Virus record (IMG/VR): IMGVR_UViG_3300042465_002266 | Location: 1-30,617 of that record | Source: a virus | Strand: one strand, 5' to 3' | DNA length: 30,617 nt | Shown here: positions 1-7,884 of the stretch, one piece after another | How positions within the stretch are numbered: position 1 is the stretch's first letter | Layout: every line of letters begins with the position of its first letter | Notes under the pieces: model-generated | The model's database searches: none | What the model was told of the DNA's origin: nothing | Seen by the model: the letters and a program-made list of their open reading frames with translations, nothing else | Translations under genes and position numbers: made by a program

Positions 1-1
1 T

Positions 2-58
2 TCAACCTACCAGTACTCTATCCCCAGAGTCATTGTTGAACCAGATGCAAAACTTTAG
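2..58 (+). CDS. possible 3' end of an upstream gene
   Basis: From base 2 a frame runs from the window edge to TAG at 56-58, giving about 18 residues that end in VEPDAKL. It stops 8 bases before the next ATG, which has a good ribosome site, so it could be the tail of the preceding gene in the same transcript. Another frame also stays open here past base 100, so the assignment is weak and no function can be given. Confidence 0.3.
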   Translation, partial: STYQYSIPRVIVEPDAKL

Positions 59-66
59 GAAGCAAG

Positions 67-252
67 ATGACAACAGTTCTGGAGTTCAAAACAGCAGACG
101 AGAAACAGATTGACGATTACCGCAAGGCAAGCAAGCTGTGTGCAAAACTTAACTTTATATTTTATCAAGCCCATGTTGACGCAGGCTTCACGCCAGAGCA
201 GGCAATGATGTTGATGACTACCGAAAATTACGAGACTGATGTAGACTATTAA
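67..252 (+). CDS. small hypothetical protein, 61 aa
   Basis: This ATG follows an AGGAAG ribosome site about 5 bases upstream. The product is acidic and soluble, with no membrane segment. It looks helical, with a middle AHVDAGFTPEQAMML stretch resembling the small phage proteins that combine a helix with 'GFTxEQA'. It opens the rightward gene series ahead of packaging and is followed by a terminator-like hairpin. I do not recognise a named family. It is real on the strength of start, spacing and co-direction, but its function is unknown. Confidence 0.6.
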   Translation: MTTVLEFKTADEKQIDDYRKASKLCAKLNFIFYQAHVDAGFTPEQAMMLMTTENYETDVDY

Positions 253-298
253 GGCCAGCTTTATCCGACTGGTGGGCTGTTGTGTGGCAGCTCCTATT

Positions 299-327
299 AG
301 CCTCGTGAACATGCCGGGGCTTTTTTT
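299..327 (+). terminator. rho-independent terminator-like hairpin
   Basis: AGCCTC (299-304) pairs with GGGGCT (316-321), including one T-G pair, across an 11-base loop, and is followed by seven T in all (321-327). It lies between the 61-aa gene and the next small ORF. It could end or attenuate the leading transcript. The stem is short, so efficiency is uncertain. Confidence 0.5.
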
Positions 328-349
328 AAACTCTAGCGAGGTAAGAATC

Positions 350-412
350 ATGCCAATGAAGAAAGGTAAAAAGAAAGGCGGGAAGGGTTATGCCCAAAGA
401 CCCCAGGCTTGA
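350..412 (+). CDS. tiny lysine/glycine-rich peptide, 20 aa
   Basis: ATG at 350 sits 8 bases after GAGG (338-341), and the frame ends with TGA at 410-412. The peptide starts MPMKKGKKKGG and is strongly basic. Its 3' end overlaps the start of the next gene (390), and its GGGAAGGG codons also form that gene's ribosome site. The ORF may therefore be a translated leader that couples translation of the following gene. Basic mini-proteins of this look occur in phage genomes; a nucleic-acid contact is possible but not shown. Confidence 0.45.
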   Translation: MPMKKGKKKGGKGYAQRPQA

Positions 413-680
413 AAGAGTAGGTGTAGAGGGCTTTAACAAGCCCAAGCGCACTCCTAATCACCCAACCAAGAGCCATGTTGTAGTTGCCAAAGAAGGCAAT
501 GAGATTAAGACAATAAGGTTCGGGCAGCAGGGTGTTAGCGGCTCACCACCCAGAGAAAACGAGTCTAAGGCTGATGCAGCCAGACGAGCCAGCTTCAAAG
601 CTCGACACGCTGATGACATAGCTAAGGGCAAAATGTCTGCGGCATTTTGGGCAGATAAAGTAAAGTGGAGCAAAAAATGA
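390..680 (+). CDS. conserved phage hypothetical protein, 96 aa
   Basis: The start has a very strong ribosome site (GGGAAGGG, 3 bases before ATG). The protein is basic. The segments RVGVEGFNKPKRTP, a central IRFGQQGVSGSP and the C-terminal MSAAFWADKVKWSKK are recognisable from a conserved family in cyanophages and other aquatic phages, usually annotated as a domain of unknown function. The many Lys/Arg and small residues suggest a nucleic-acid-associated or virion-associated small protein, but no role is established here. It overlaps the next gene by ATGA. Confidence 0.75.
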   Translation: MPKDPRLERVGVEGFNKPKRTPNHPTKSHVVVAKEGNEIKTIRFGQQGVSGSPPRENESKADAARRASFKARHADDIAKGKMSAAFWADKVKWSKK

Positions 681-826
681 GCTTATACGAAAACATTAAT
701 GCAAAGCGTAAAAGGATCGAAGCAGGCAGCAAAGAAAAAATGAATCGAGTCGGCAGCAAAGCAGCACCATCTGCGGCAGACTTTAAAGAAGCAGCCAAGA
801 CAGCAAAGAAGCCTAAAAAGAAGTAA
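677..826 (+). CDS. small basic phage protein, 49 aa
   Basis: ATG at 677 overlaps the upstream stop (ATGA), which implies coupled translation; TAA is at 824-826. It begins MSLYENINAKRK and ends in a lysine-rich KKPKKK tail. The N-terminal 'MSLYxNINAxRK' signature matches a widespread tiny protein of marine and freshwater phages, often found beside the FNKPKRTP protein encoded just upstream. Function is unknown; the charge suggests binding to nucleic acid or to another acidic partner. Confidence 0.65.
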   Translation: MSLYENINAKRKRIEAGSKEKMNRVGSKAAPSAADFKEAAKTAKKPKKK

Positions 827-849
827 CTGTGTTACTATAAGCAACACCA

Positions 850-862
850 GCCCTTGAAGGGC
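850..862 (+). repeat. perfect inverted repeat in terminase leader
   Basis: GCCCTT (850-855), one G, then AAGGGC (857-862) form a 13-base perfect palindrome. It lies 24 bases upstream of the small-terminase ATG. The leader then carries ACCAGAGGT, the ribosome site. An analogous hairpin plus ACCAGAGGT precedes the scaffold gene. It could be a protein-binding site or an mRNA element. Confidence 0.5.
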
Positions 863-885
863 AAGCATTTTGACCAGAGGTCGAT

Positions 886-1263
886 ATGAGCAATACCATA
901 GTTGCTGTTGTAGGAAGACCATCAGAGTTTGATCCCGCATACATTGCCATCGCCATTGATTACATGGGCGATCAAGGCAAATCAATCACCCAACTAGCAA
1001 GACATCTACGAGTCTCAAAGCAATCTATCTACAATTGGATGGATAAATATCCTGAATTTTTGGACGCATTAAAGATGGCTCAGGAATGGGGTCAAGGATA
1101 TTGGGAAGATCGTCTTGAAGATATGATGACAGACAGGTCAGCCAATGCTCCATTGGTAAAGCTGTACTTCTCTAATCGTTTCGGCTGGACTGACAGATCA
1201 GACGAAGAAAAGAAGTCAGAACCCATCACAATAAACATAGTCAAACCCAATGGCGCAGATTGA
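886..1263 (+). CDS. terS: terminase small subunit
   Basis: This 125-aa protein probably recognises the packaging site and recruits the large subunit. Residues about 34-53 (ITQLARHLRVSKQSIYNWMD) form a clear helix-turn-helix, followed by a helical segment (EWGQGYWEDRL) and FSNRFGWTD, typical of DNA-binding small terminases. Its 3' end overlaps the large-subunit start by 14 bases, the usual terS-terL arrangement. The start is preceded by CAGAGGT. Identification rests on the HTH, size and position, since small subunits are poorly conserved. Confidence 0.85.
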   Translation: MSNTIVAVVGRPSEFDPAYIAIAIDYMGDQGKSITQLARHLRVSKQSIYNWMDKYPEFLDALKMAQEWGQGYWEDRLEDMMTDRSANAPLVKLYFSNRFGWTDRSDEEKKSEPITINIVKPNGAD

Positions 1264-2494
1264 GCCAACGCTGCCACAATACAAGTACATCACATCAGCG
1301 AACAAGTTCCCTGCAATGGTAGCTGGCTTTGGTGCTGGCAAGACAGAAGCAGCCATTATGCGCTCTGTGTTCGGCCTATTAAGCAACCCTGGCTTTAATC
1401 GTGGGTTCTACGAGCCAACCTATGACCTCATACGCATGATTGCTTGGCCGCGCTTTGAGGCGTTTCTGTCAGAAAATAACATTCCGTATAAGTTGCAAAA
1501 GTCACCGATTAATCAAATAAACATAGAAGGCTATGGGTGCATATTCTTTAGATCAATGGATAACCCATCACGCATTGTCGGCTATGAACACGCCGATGCT
1601 GATATTGACGAGCTGGACACGCTGAAGAAGGATGACGCTGCACACGTTTGGCGGCAAGTGCTGGCAAGGAACAGGCAGAAGAAACCATCAGGCATAAACT
1701 CTGTTGGCGTGACAACAACTCCAGAAGGCTTTAAGTTTGTTTACGAAACGTGGAAGAAAGAAACGAGATCAGGCTACGAGATAATCCAAGCGCCTACTAG
1801 GTCAAATCCGCACTTGCCAGAAGGTTACATCGAATCACTACAGGACATCTATCCTGCACAACTGTTGTCAGCTTACCTTGAAGGCAACTTTGTAAACCTA
1901 ACAAGCGGCACTGTTTACGCCAGCTACAACCGCACAGCGCACGACAGCAAAGAAACGATAAAGCCTGGTGAGCCGTTATTCATTGGCTGCGACTTTAACG
2001 TGACGAAACAGGCCGCAACGATCTATGTGCAGCGCGATGGCGGCAGGCAGTGGCACGCTGTAGCAGAGCTTGTGAACATGTATGACACACCAGAGATGAT
2101 CCGCATCATACAAGGCAGGTGGCAGTCACAAGGGCATAAGATTTACATCTACCCAGATGCAAGCGGCGGCAGTCGCAAGTCGGTCAACGCATCTATCAGC
2201 GACATTGCTTTGCTGGAGCAAGCTGCGTTTGTTGTCAGGTCGAAGACAACGAACCCAGCGGTGCGTGATAGGGTAATGGCAACTAATGCTGCGTTTGAAG
2301 CAGGACGGCTACGCATTAATGCTGACGCTTGTCCCAATGTGGCATCGTGCTTTGAGCAGCAGACCTACAAGAACGGCGAGCCTGACAAATCAAGCGGCAA
2401 TGACCACCAGAATGACGCATCGACATATCCGATTGCATATGAAATGCCTATCGTCAAGCCCGTTACTAATATTAAATTCAGTTTTGCGGTATAA
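1250..2494 (+). CDS. terL: terminase large subunit
   Basis: This 414-aa packaging motor cuts the concatemer and translocates DNA into the prohead. The ATPase half shows Walker A GFGAGKT (26-32), Walker B DIDELD (118-123) and a coupling motif region around VTTTPEGF. The RNase-H-like nuclease half has CDFN (D248), YPDASG (D303) and the NDAS motif (D389), plausible metal-binding acids. Length is normal for a siphophage TerL. It overlaps terS by 14 bases, which suggests translational coupling. All key motifs appear intact. Confidence 0.95.
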   Translation: MAQIEPTLPQYKYITSANKFPAMVAGFGAGKTEAAIMRSVFGLLSNPGFNRGFYEPTYDLIRMIAWPRFEAFLSENNIPYKLQKSPINQINIEGYGCIFFRSMDNPSRIVGYEHADADIDELDTLKKDDAAHVWRQVLARNRQKKPSGINSVGVTTTPEGFKFVYETWKKETRSGYEIIQAPTRSNPHLPEGYIESLQDIYPAQLLSAYLEGNFVNLTSGTVYASYNRTAHDSKETIKPGEPLFIGCDFNVTKQAATIYVQRDGGRQWHAVAELVNMYDTPEMIRIIQGRWQSQGHKIYIYPDASGGSRKSVNASISDIALLEQAAFVVRSKTTNPAVRDRVMATNAAFEAGRLRINADACPNVASCFEQQTYKNGEPDKSSGNDHQNDASTYPIAYEMPIVKPVTNIKFSFAV

Positions 2495-2525
2495 TCATCA
2501 ATTGACGCATTAAGAGGCCGCACCC

Positions 2526-3956
2526 ATGCCAGCATCGACTAAGAACCCGACATATCACATGTACTACGACACATGGCAGCAGACCCGTGATGCTGTCAAA
2601 GGCTCGGTTGCGATTAAAGAGAAGCGAGCGCGGTATCTTCCAGTGCCTGATGGCGAGACTGGCAGCGAGGGTGCAACTAACCTGCGCTACGCCAATGAAG
2701 AACACAAAGGTACTGGTACGCTGCGTTATCGCAACTACATCAAGCGAGCCGTCTACACCAACTTTACCGGCAGAACAAAGAATGCGCTAGTCGGTGCAGT
2801 GTTCCGCAAAGACCCGACAATCGTTGTACCTGCTGGGCTTGAGTATCTGATTGATGATGCTACAGGCGATGGCTTGAGTCTTAATCAACTGGCAAAGGAT
2901 GAGCTGTCCAACCTGCTTGAGGTCGGCAGGGCTGGGTTCTTAGTTGATTACCCACAGGCAGATCAGGGCTTGTCAGTTGAGGATGTTGATCTGTTGGACT
3001 TACGGGCAAGCATTGTGCCTTATACCGCAGAGCAGATAATCAACTGGAAATTGGATGCTTACGGTGGGCGCAAACTGCTGACGCTTATCGTGCTGGAGGA
3101 AGATTATCCAGATGATGATGACGAGTTCGGGCATGAGAAGAAAAAGCAGCAGCGCATTCTTAGGTTATCTGACGAAGGTTACAGTCAGCAAATTTACCGC
3201 GATGAGATGCCATACACTGAGCAGTTCTTCCCAACTAAAGCAGACGGCTCAAAGTGGTTTGAGATACCGTTTGTATTCTGCGGCTCAAAGAATAACGATG
3301 CCTCGATTGATGACGCGCCACTGGCTGACATTGCTGAAGTGAACTTAGCACATTATCGAAACAGCGCAGACTATGAGGAATCATGCTTTATCACTGGCCA
3401 GCCAACGCTATTTATAACGCACAGCCTAAGCGCAGAGCAGTTTGCTGAGTACAACCCTAACGGCATTAAACTGGGCAGCAGGGCAGGCCATGTGCTGGGT
3501 GAGACAGGCGCAGCAACACTTGTTCAAGCCGAAGCCAATAACATCGTGCGCGAGGCCATGAACTCTAAACTTAATGAGATGGTGGCCATTGGTGCAAGGA
3601 TAGTCACAGACAGAGGCCAGAACGAAACAGCAGAAGGTGCGCGAATACGCTTTGCGTCCGAAAACTCGGTGCTGGGCGATGTGGTCAACAATCTGTCTGA
3701 GGCTCTATTTACCTGCATTCTATGGGTAGGCGAGTTCATGGGCTTTGATGGCGACACTGAGTTTTACTTGAACACTGAGTTCTACGACAAGTCAGTTGAC
3801 CCGCAGTTGATTATGTCGATGGTTACTCTGCTGGACAGGGAAATCATTGGCGAGGCTGACATATTCGACAGGCTCAAGTCGGCTGGATTGATTGAGCCAG
3901 GCAGAACACTGGATATGGTCAAGTCAGAACGGGGCTTAAATAATCCGCTGATATGA
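2526..3956 (+). CDS. portal protein (DUF4055 type)
   Basis: This 476-aa protein should form the dodecameric ring at the head vertex through which DNA passes. The N-terminal region (YYDTWQQTRDAV, KEKRARYLP, then RYRNYIKRAVYTNFTGRT) and the central LAHYRNSADYEES segment are characteristic of DUF4055 portal proteins. The C-terminal half is helical and acidic. It lies between terL and the MuF gene, the canonical order, and overlaps the latter by four bases (ATGA). The ribosome site is AAGAGG. The family call is from memory of motifs, not a search. Confidence 0.9.
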   Translation: MPASTKNPTYHMYYDTWQQTRDAVKGSVAIKEKRARYLPVPDGETGSEGATNLRYANEEHKGTGTLRYRNYIKRAVYTNFTGRTKNALVGAVFRKDPTIVVPAGLEYLIDDATGDGLSLNQLAKDELSNLLEVGRAGFLVDYPQADQGLSVEDVDLLDLRASIVPYTAEQIINWKLDAYGGRKLLTLIVLEEDYPDDDDEFGHEKKKQQRILRLSDEGYSQQIYRDEMPYTEQFFPTKADGSKWFEIPFVFCGSKNNDASIDDAPLADIAEVNLAHYRNSADYEESCFITGQPTLFITHSLSAEQFAEYNPNGIKLGSRAGHVLGETGAATLVQAEANNIVREAMNSKLNEMVAIGARIVTDRGQNETAEGARIRFASENSVLGDVVNNLSEALFTCILWVGEFMGFDGDTEFYLNTEFYDKSVDPQLIMSMVTLLDREIIGEADIFDRLKSAGLIEPGRTLDMVKSERGLNNPLI

Positions 3957-5806
3957 GCAACCTACTGGACGGCGTTACAAGGCATCAGATATTCGTGCAG
4001 CGTTACGCAGCAGGTCGAGAGCGTGAGGCTGTTGCGTTTATCGAGCGCATGATTAAGACAGTAAACAGCCGTCTGGCAACCGACATTACCGACTTTAGCC
4101 GTGGACGATTAGAATCAATACTGTTTGACCTTGAGCAATACGCAAAAGAAACGCTTGCCAGCTATTCTGAGAAGACAGTTGAGGAGGCACTAAAGTTTGC
4201 ACAGTACGAGATTGGATTTAACGAAAGGTTGCTAGGGCAGAACATATCAGCCAGCCTGACTGTACCTGCTCCAAATCAAGTATCGGCTGCGATGTTCTCC
4301 AGCGTAATGAATGTTGAGCCTAAGCGCGGATATACTATTGAGCAGGCTCTGAAGGCGTTTGAGGGCAAGAAGTCATCACAGATCGTGGACACAATACGAT
4401 CAGGCGTAATACTTGGTGACACCAGAGAGCAGATTACTTCAGCACTGGTGAGAATGGGCGACTTGCAAAAGCAGCAGGCGGCAACACTGACGCGCACGAT
4501 TACCAATCATGTTTCTACTGAAGCACGATCTCTGTTTATGGACGAAAACGAGGATGTGCTAGAAGGCTACGAGTGGGTGGCAACGCTTGATAGTAGGACA
4601 TCGCTTATATGCTCAAGCCGTGACGGTACTGTTTACCCATTCACCAATGACCCGATTCGCAGCCCAAAGCCTCCGGCGCACTTCTCTTGTCGCTCGACTA
4701 TTGTGCCAAAGGTCAAAGATGAGTTTGATTTAACAGGCGGCAGAGTAGGCGTCAGACCCGCTATCGGCGCAGATGGTGTTGAGCAGGTGCGTGGCTCAAC
4801 TGATTACCAATCGTGGCTCACAAGACAGCCCAAAGCCTTTCAGGTTGAGGTGCTGGGCAAAGAGAGAGCAGAGCTATTTAGGAATGGAAACTTAAAGCTG
4901 ACCAACTTTGTTGACTCGGCAGGTGAAACAATCTCTCTTAATAGGTTGCGTGAGCTTGAGCCATTAGCGTTTCAAAAAGCAGGTGTTGAATTGCCTGTAA
5001 TTGTGCCAAGATCGGTAACAGTAGCTCCAGTCGTACAGCAAGTGCGACCGGATCAGGTTTTATCTTCCGCATTAAGTACAAATAAGTTTGTTACAAAAGA
5101 CACTTTAAACTCAATATACCAAAGCATAGGCACGCCAGAAATTGCTAAATTACAAGAATTTATAAGAGAAAAAGAAATAAAGACCGTTATTATCAATCAA
5201 AGCCAGATGAGTATAAAAACAAAGGCATCCAGAGACATATTTCCACAAGTGTTCAATTATCTGGAAACAAACAAAAATTCACTTTTAAGGGATAGGCTAG
5301 ATGCTGGCAGAATTACAAATAACTTATATGCCACTACCAGAGCAAGCTCGGTGAACGGATTTACAAGTTCAACTTATAATCATGTGGTCGTTAAAAATAA
5401 AGTTACTAAACAATTTGAAAACTTTTCTGAAATAGCTACCAATATGCAAAAACTGGTAGAAGATTATGTGAAATTACCTGCGGAGAACAAGCCGTGGTCA
5501 TTCTCTGATGGCATGGGTCGCATATACAAAAGTGACGCAGGGGCAATGGCGACTACTCTTTTGCATGAGCTAGGGCATCAAGTTCATTACTATGCAGGTG
5601 CGCCACAAATGCCTCAGTTTTTAAAGGAAGTTAGGCTCACAAAATATTCCACAACAAATAATGCTGAGTTTCATGCGGAGCATTTTGCGGCATGGGCAAT
5701 AAACAGAGAAGCATTGGCCGGCAAAAGTCAAAAATTAGCAGAGTATTTTGATGACCTAATGGAAAAGGCTTTGAAATCTAATTTTAGAAGTTCTGAGGGG
5801 TTATAA
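3953..5806 (+). CDS. MuF-type minor head protein with C-terminal zincin-like domain
   Basis: The 617-aa protein is about twice the length of a plain SPP1 gp7/MuF protein. Residues about 1-260 are the head-morphogenesis part: a long helical region, then the MuF core with CSSRDGTVYP (C220) and PPAHFSCRS (H243, C246). Residues about 262-345 look like a linker. From about residue 373 the coding DNA becomes sharply A+T-rich, and this part contains LLHELGH (H538, E539, H542) followed by NAEFHAEHF (E572, E576), a zinc metallopeptidase-like HExxH...E pattern. MuF proteins sit inside the capsid on the portal, and some phages fuse toxin domains to them, so this end may be an effector delivered with DNA or a capsid enzyme. 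The fusion and zinc motif are seen; toxicity is inference. The gene is directly abutted by a 61-aa gene. Confidence 0.88.
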   Translation: MSNLLDGVTRHQIFVQRYAAGREREAVAFIERMIKTVNSRLATDITDFSRGRLESILFDLEQYAKETLASYSEKTVEEALKFAQYEIGFNERLLGQNISASLTVPAPNQVSAAMFSSVMNVEPKRGYTIEQALKAFEGKKSSQIVDTIRSGVILGDTREQITSALVRMGDLQKQQAATLTRTITNHVSTEARSLFMDENEDVLEGYEWVATLDSRTSLICSSRDGTVYPFTNDPIRSPKPPAHFSCRSTIVPKVKDEFDLTGGRVGVRPAIGADGVEQVRGSTDYQSWLTRQPKAFQVEVLGKERAELFRNGNLKLTNFVDSAGETISLNRLRELEPLAFQKAGVELPVIVPRSVTVAPVVQQVRPDQVLSSALSTNKFVTKDTLNSIYQSIGTPEIAKLQEFIREKEIKTVIINQSQMSIKTKASRDIFPQVFNYLETNKNSLLRDRLDAGRITNNLYATTRASSVNGFTSSTYNHVVVKNKVTKQFENFSEIATNMQKLVEDYVKLPAENKPWSFSDGMGRIYKSDAGAMATTLLHELGHQVHYYAGAPQMPQFLKEVRLTKYSTTNNAEFHAEHFAAWAINREALAGKSQKLAEYFDDLMEKALKSNFRSSEGL

Positions 5807-5998
5807 ATGACAGAAGATAAAGCTATACAGGAGGCTCAAAGAATTATCAATTCAGACGAGTTAAGTATAGAAAAAATAACAGAATTTTTCTCTTTAGAAA
5901 AATACATTGCTGAATATATTTTTGGCGATTTGATAGAAGCATTGATTGCGGTTGCTCCTTTAAACCTAATTGATGAAATAGCAAACTCTTAGTAGTAA
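5070..5998 (+). other. A+T-rich inserted cassette (MuF C-terminal domain plus 61-aa gene)
   Basis: Hand counts of 60-base lines give G+C of 37% (5041), 33% (5101), 27% (5161), 33% (5221), 32% (5821) and 27% (5881). The lines at 4621, 4741 and 6421 give 57%, 62% and 50%. The shift begins near residue 373 of the MuF protein and ends right after the small gene. This fits a domain-plus-partner module acquired by recombination into an otherwise conserved head gene. Confidence 0.75.
5807..5992 (+). CDS. small acidic protein, candidate immunity partner of the MuF C-terminal domain, 61 aa
   Basis: ATG directly follows the MuF stop codon (TAAATG), and its ribosome site GAGGGG lies within the MuF 3' end, so the two are translationally coupled. 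The product is acidic and predicted helical (AQRIINSDELSIEKI, then YIAEYIFGDLIEALI) with no membrane segment or signal. Its base composition matches the A+T-rich MuF end and not the scaffold gene that follows. Position, size, charge and shared composition are what one expects of an immunity protein for a polymorphic effector. No immunity family was recognised, so the role is inference; an uncharacterised head protein is the alternative. Confidence 0.6.
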   Translation: MTEDKAIQEAQRIINSDELSIEKITEFFSLEKYIAEYIFGDLIEALIAVAPLNLIDEIANS

Positions 5999-6002
5999 CA
6001 AC

Positions 6003-6015
6003 GCGGCAGAGCCGC
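6003..6015 (+). repeat. hairpin in scaffold-gene leader
   Basis: GCGGC (6003-6007), loop AGA, GCCGC (6011-6015) form a perfect 5-bp hairpin. It follows the A+T-rich cassette and precedes the ACCAGAGGT ribosome site of the scaffold gene. It resembles the hairpin-plus-ACCAGAGGT leader before terS. No T-run follows, so it is not an ordinary terminator. Confidence 0.45.
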
Positions 6016-6038
6016 AACTTGCAAACCAGAGGTGAAGC

Positions 6039-6686
6039 ATGGACTTTTTAAAAGATATTGAGATCGCACCAGAGTTAAAAACAACCATTGAGCAGCAGTT
6101 TAAATCCTACGTGGAGGAAACCACAAAGGGCTTAAAGGCTAACAATGACGCACTGTTGGCTGAGAAGAAAAAGGCTCAGGAAGCAGCAGAACAAGCATCA
6201 GCATTAGCTAAACTCGAAAACGAGGAAAAGCTAAAGGCGAAAAATGACTACAAACAATTGTTTGAGTCTCAGCAGCAGGAATCGGCACAACTTAAGCAGC
6301 GGCTTGAAGAAATGATGACCAAAGATAAACGGTCAAAGATCAGCACTGAAGCCGCACGAATTGCCGCTGGTTTGACTAAAGACGTAGGCAGGCTTAAAAT
6401 GTTAGAAAAGGAGCTTGGCCAGAGGCTGACCCTTGTTGATGACCAGATCAGAGTAGCAGACCAAAACGGTCAGCTAACTGTCTCGACTATCAACGATCTC
6501 ATTGTACAGATCAAAACTGATTACCCGTTTTTAGTAGACGGCAGTCAGGCGACAGGCGGTGGAGCCGCACGTTCATCCGGTGGAGCTGGGTCGGGCGACA
6601 AGATTATAACCAGAGCTGACTATGACAGCATGAGACCTATTGAACGGTCTAAATACATGCAGGCAGGCGGCAAGGTTACTGATTAA
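6039..6686 (+). CDS. scaffolding protein
   Basis: This 215-aa protein should guide coat-protein assembly and then leave the prohead. Residues about 10-100 are a long charged coiled coil rich in Lys, Glu, Gln and Ala (KKKAQEAAEQASALAKLENE). A mixed region follows, then a Gly/Ser-rich linker (GGGAARSSGGAGSG, about 170-185) and a short C-terminal segment with RADYDSMRPIERSKYMQAG, likely the coat-binding end. The architecture and its place just before the major capsid gene fit scaffold proteins, including P22-type systems. The ribosome site is AGAGGTG. Confidence 0.88.
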   Translation: MDFLKDIEIAPELKTTIEQQFKSYVEETTKGLKANNDALLAEKKKAQEAAEQASALAKLENEEKLKAKNDYKQLFESQQQESAQLKQRLEEMMTKDKRSKISTEAARIAAGLTKDVGRLKMLEKELGQRLTLVDDQIRVADQNGQLTVSTINDLIVQIKTDYPFLVDGSQATGGGAARSSGGAGSGDKIITRADYDSMRPIERSKYMQAGGKVTD

Positions 6687-6720
6687 ATCACTCAATTTTC
6701 AACACCGGAGTTAATACGCT

Positions 6721-7884
6721 ATGACTACAAATACGCTAACCAATCTGTTACCTAACCTTTATGCCGACCTTGATGTTGTAAGCCGTGAGCTTACAGGCAT
6801 GATTCCTGCTGTAAGCATCGACGCCTCACTGGCTCGTGGCAAAGTAGGTCAGTCGGTCTTTATTCCACAAGCTCCAAGCAACACCAGTTCAGACATAACG
6901 CCTGCTATGACTGTGCCTGCCGAAGCAGATCAGGTTATTGCATCTGTTGCCGTTTCAATTAGCAAATCAAAATCCGTGAAGTTTAGCTGGGATGGGGAGG
7001 AAGAGCGCGGCCTGAACACTGGCCCCGGCATCTCTTCTATCTGGCGTGGTCAGTTTGCACAGGCACTGCGTGTATTGGTGAACGAGGTCGAATCTGACCT
7101 GACGGGCCTGCAATCCAAGTTCTCACGCGCTTTTGGTACGGCGGCGACAACTCCTTTCGGCACTGCTGGTGATTTTAGTGATGCTACGCAGACTTTGCGT
7201 ATTTTGAAGGACAACGGCGCACCTTTGTCTGACAACCAGCTAATCATCAACACTGCTGCTGGCGCGTCTTTTCTCGGTAAACAGGCTGATGCTAACCGTC
7301 AAGGCACAGACACAATTTTGCGTCAGGGCGTGTTTCAGACCGTAAGCGGCATGGACATTCGTGAATCTGGCCAGGTCGTTACTCAGAGTGCTGGCGCGAT
7401 GGCTTCTGCCACCAGCACATCTGCTGCCTTTACTGTCGGCCAGACCGTGATTCCGCTGGCAACTGCCGGTACTGGAGTTGTTGCTGCGGGCGATGTAATC
7501 AGCTTTGCCAACGATGCCAACAAGTACGTTGTGACCTCAGTCTCTTTCGCAGGCGCAAACCCTGCATCTGGCGACACGATCACAATTGCGGCTCCCGGCC
7601 TGCGAATTGCTCAGTCTGCTGCTACTCGCGCAATTACTGTCACTGCAACCAGCGCACGAAACATGGCGTTTAACCGATCAGCTATCGTGCTGGCAACTCG
7701 TCTGCCAGAGCGTCCTTCTGCTGGTGACATGGCGATTGACGTTACTACGCTGGTTGATCCGCGTTCTGGTCTGGCGTTTGAAGTAGCGATTTATCCTGGC
7801 TACCGCAAAGTGGTCTACGAAGTATCTTTGGCGTGGGGCGTGCAAGTTATCAAGCCTGCTCACACTGCACTGCTGTTGGGTTAA
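6721..7884 (+). CDS. major capsid protein (P22 coat-like)
   Basis: This 387-aa protein should form the icosahedral shell. The N-terminal NLLPNLYADLDVVSRELTG, the middle QLIINTAAGASFLG, and the C-terminal NMAFNRSAIVLATRLP with GYRKVVYEVSLAWGVQVIKP are strong signatures of the P22 coat family (HK97 fold). A Thr/Ala/Gly-rich beta segment at about 228-315 fits the inserted domain of that family. It follows a scaffold gene and is closed by a strong terminator hairpin, which would set its high expression. A P22-type coat with a long-tail module is noteworthy but has precedent in mosaic siphophages. Confidence 0.93.
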   Translation: MTTNTLTNLLPNLYADLDVVSRELTGMIPAVSIDASLARGKVGQSVFIPQAPSNTSSDITPAMTVPAEADQVIASVAVSISKSKSVKFSWDGEEERGLNTGPGISSIWRGQFAQALRVLVNEVESDLTGLQSKFSRAFGTAATTPFGTAGDFSDATQTLRILKDNGAPLSDNQLIINTAAGASFLGKQADANRQGTDTILRQGVFQTVSGMDIRESGQVVTQSAGAMASATSTSAAFTVGQTVIPLATAGTGVVAAGDVISFANDANKYVVTSVSFAGANPASGDTITIAAPGLRIAQSAATRAITVTATSARNMAFNRSAIVLATRLPERPSAGDMAIDVTTLVDPRSGLAFEVAIYPGYRKVVYEVSLAWGVQVIKPAHTALLLG

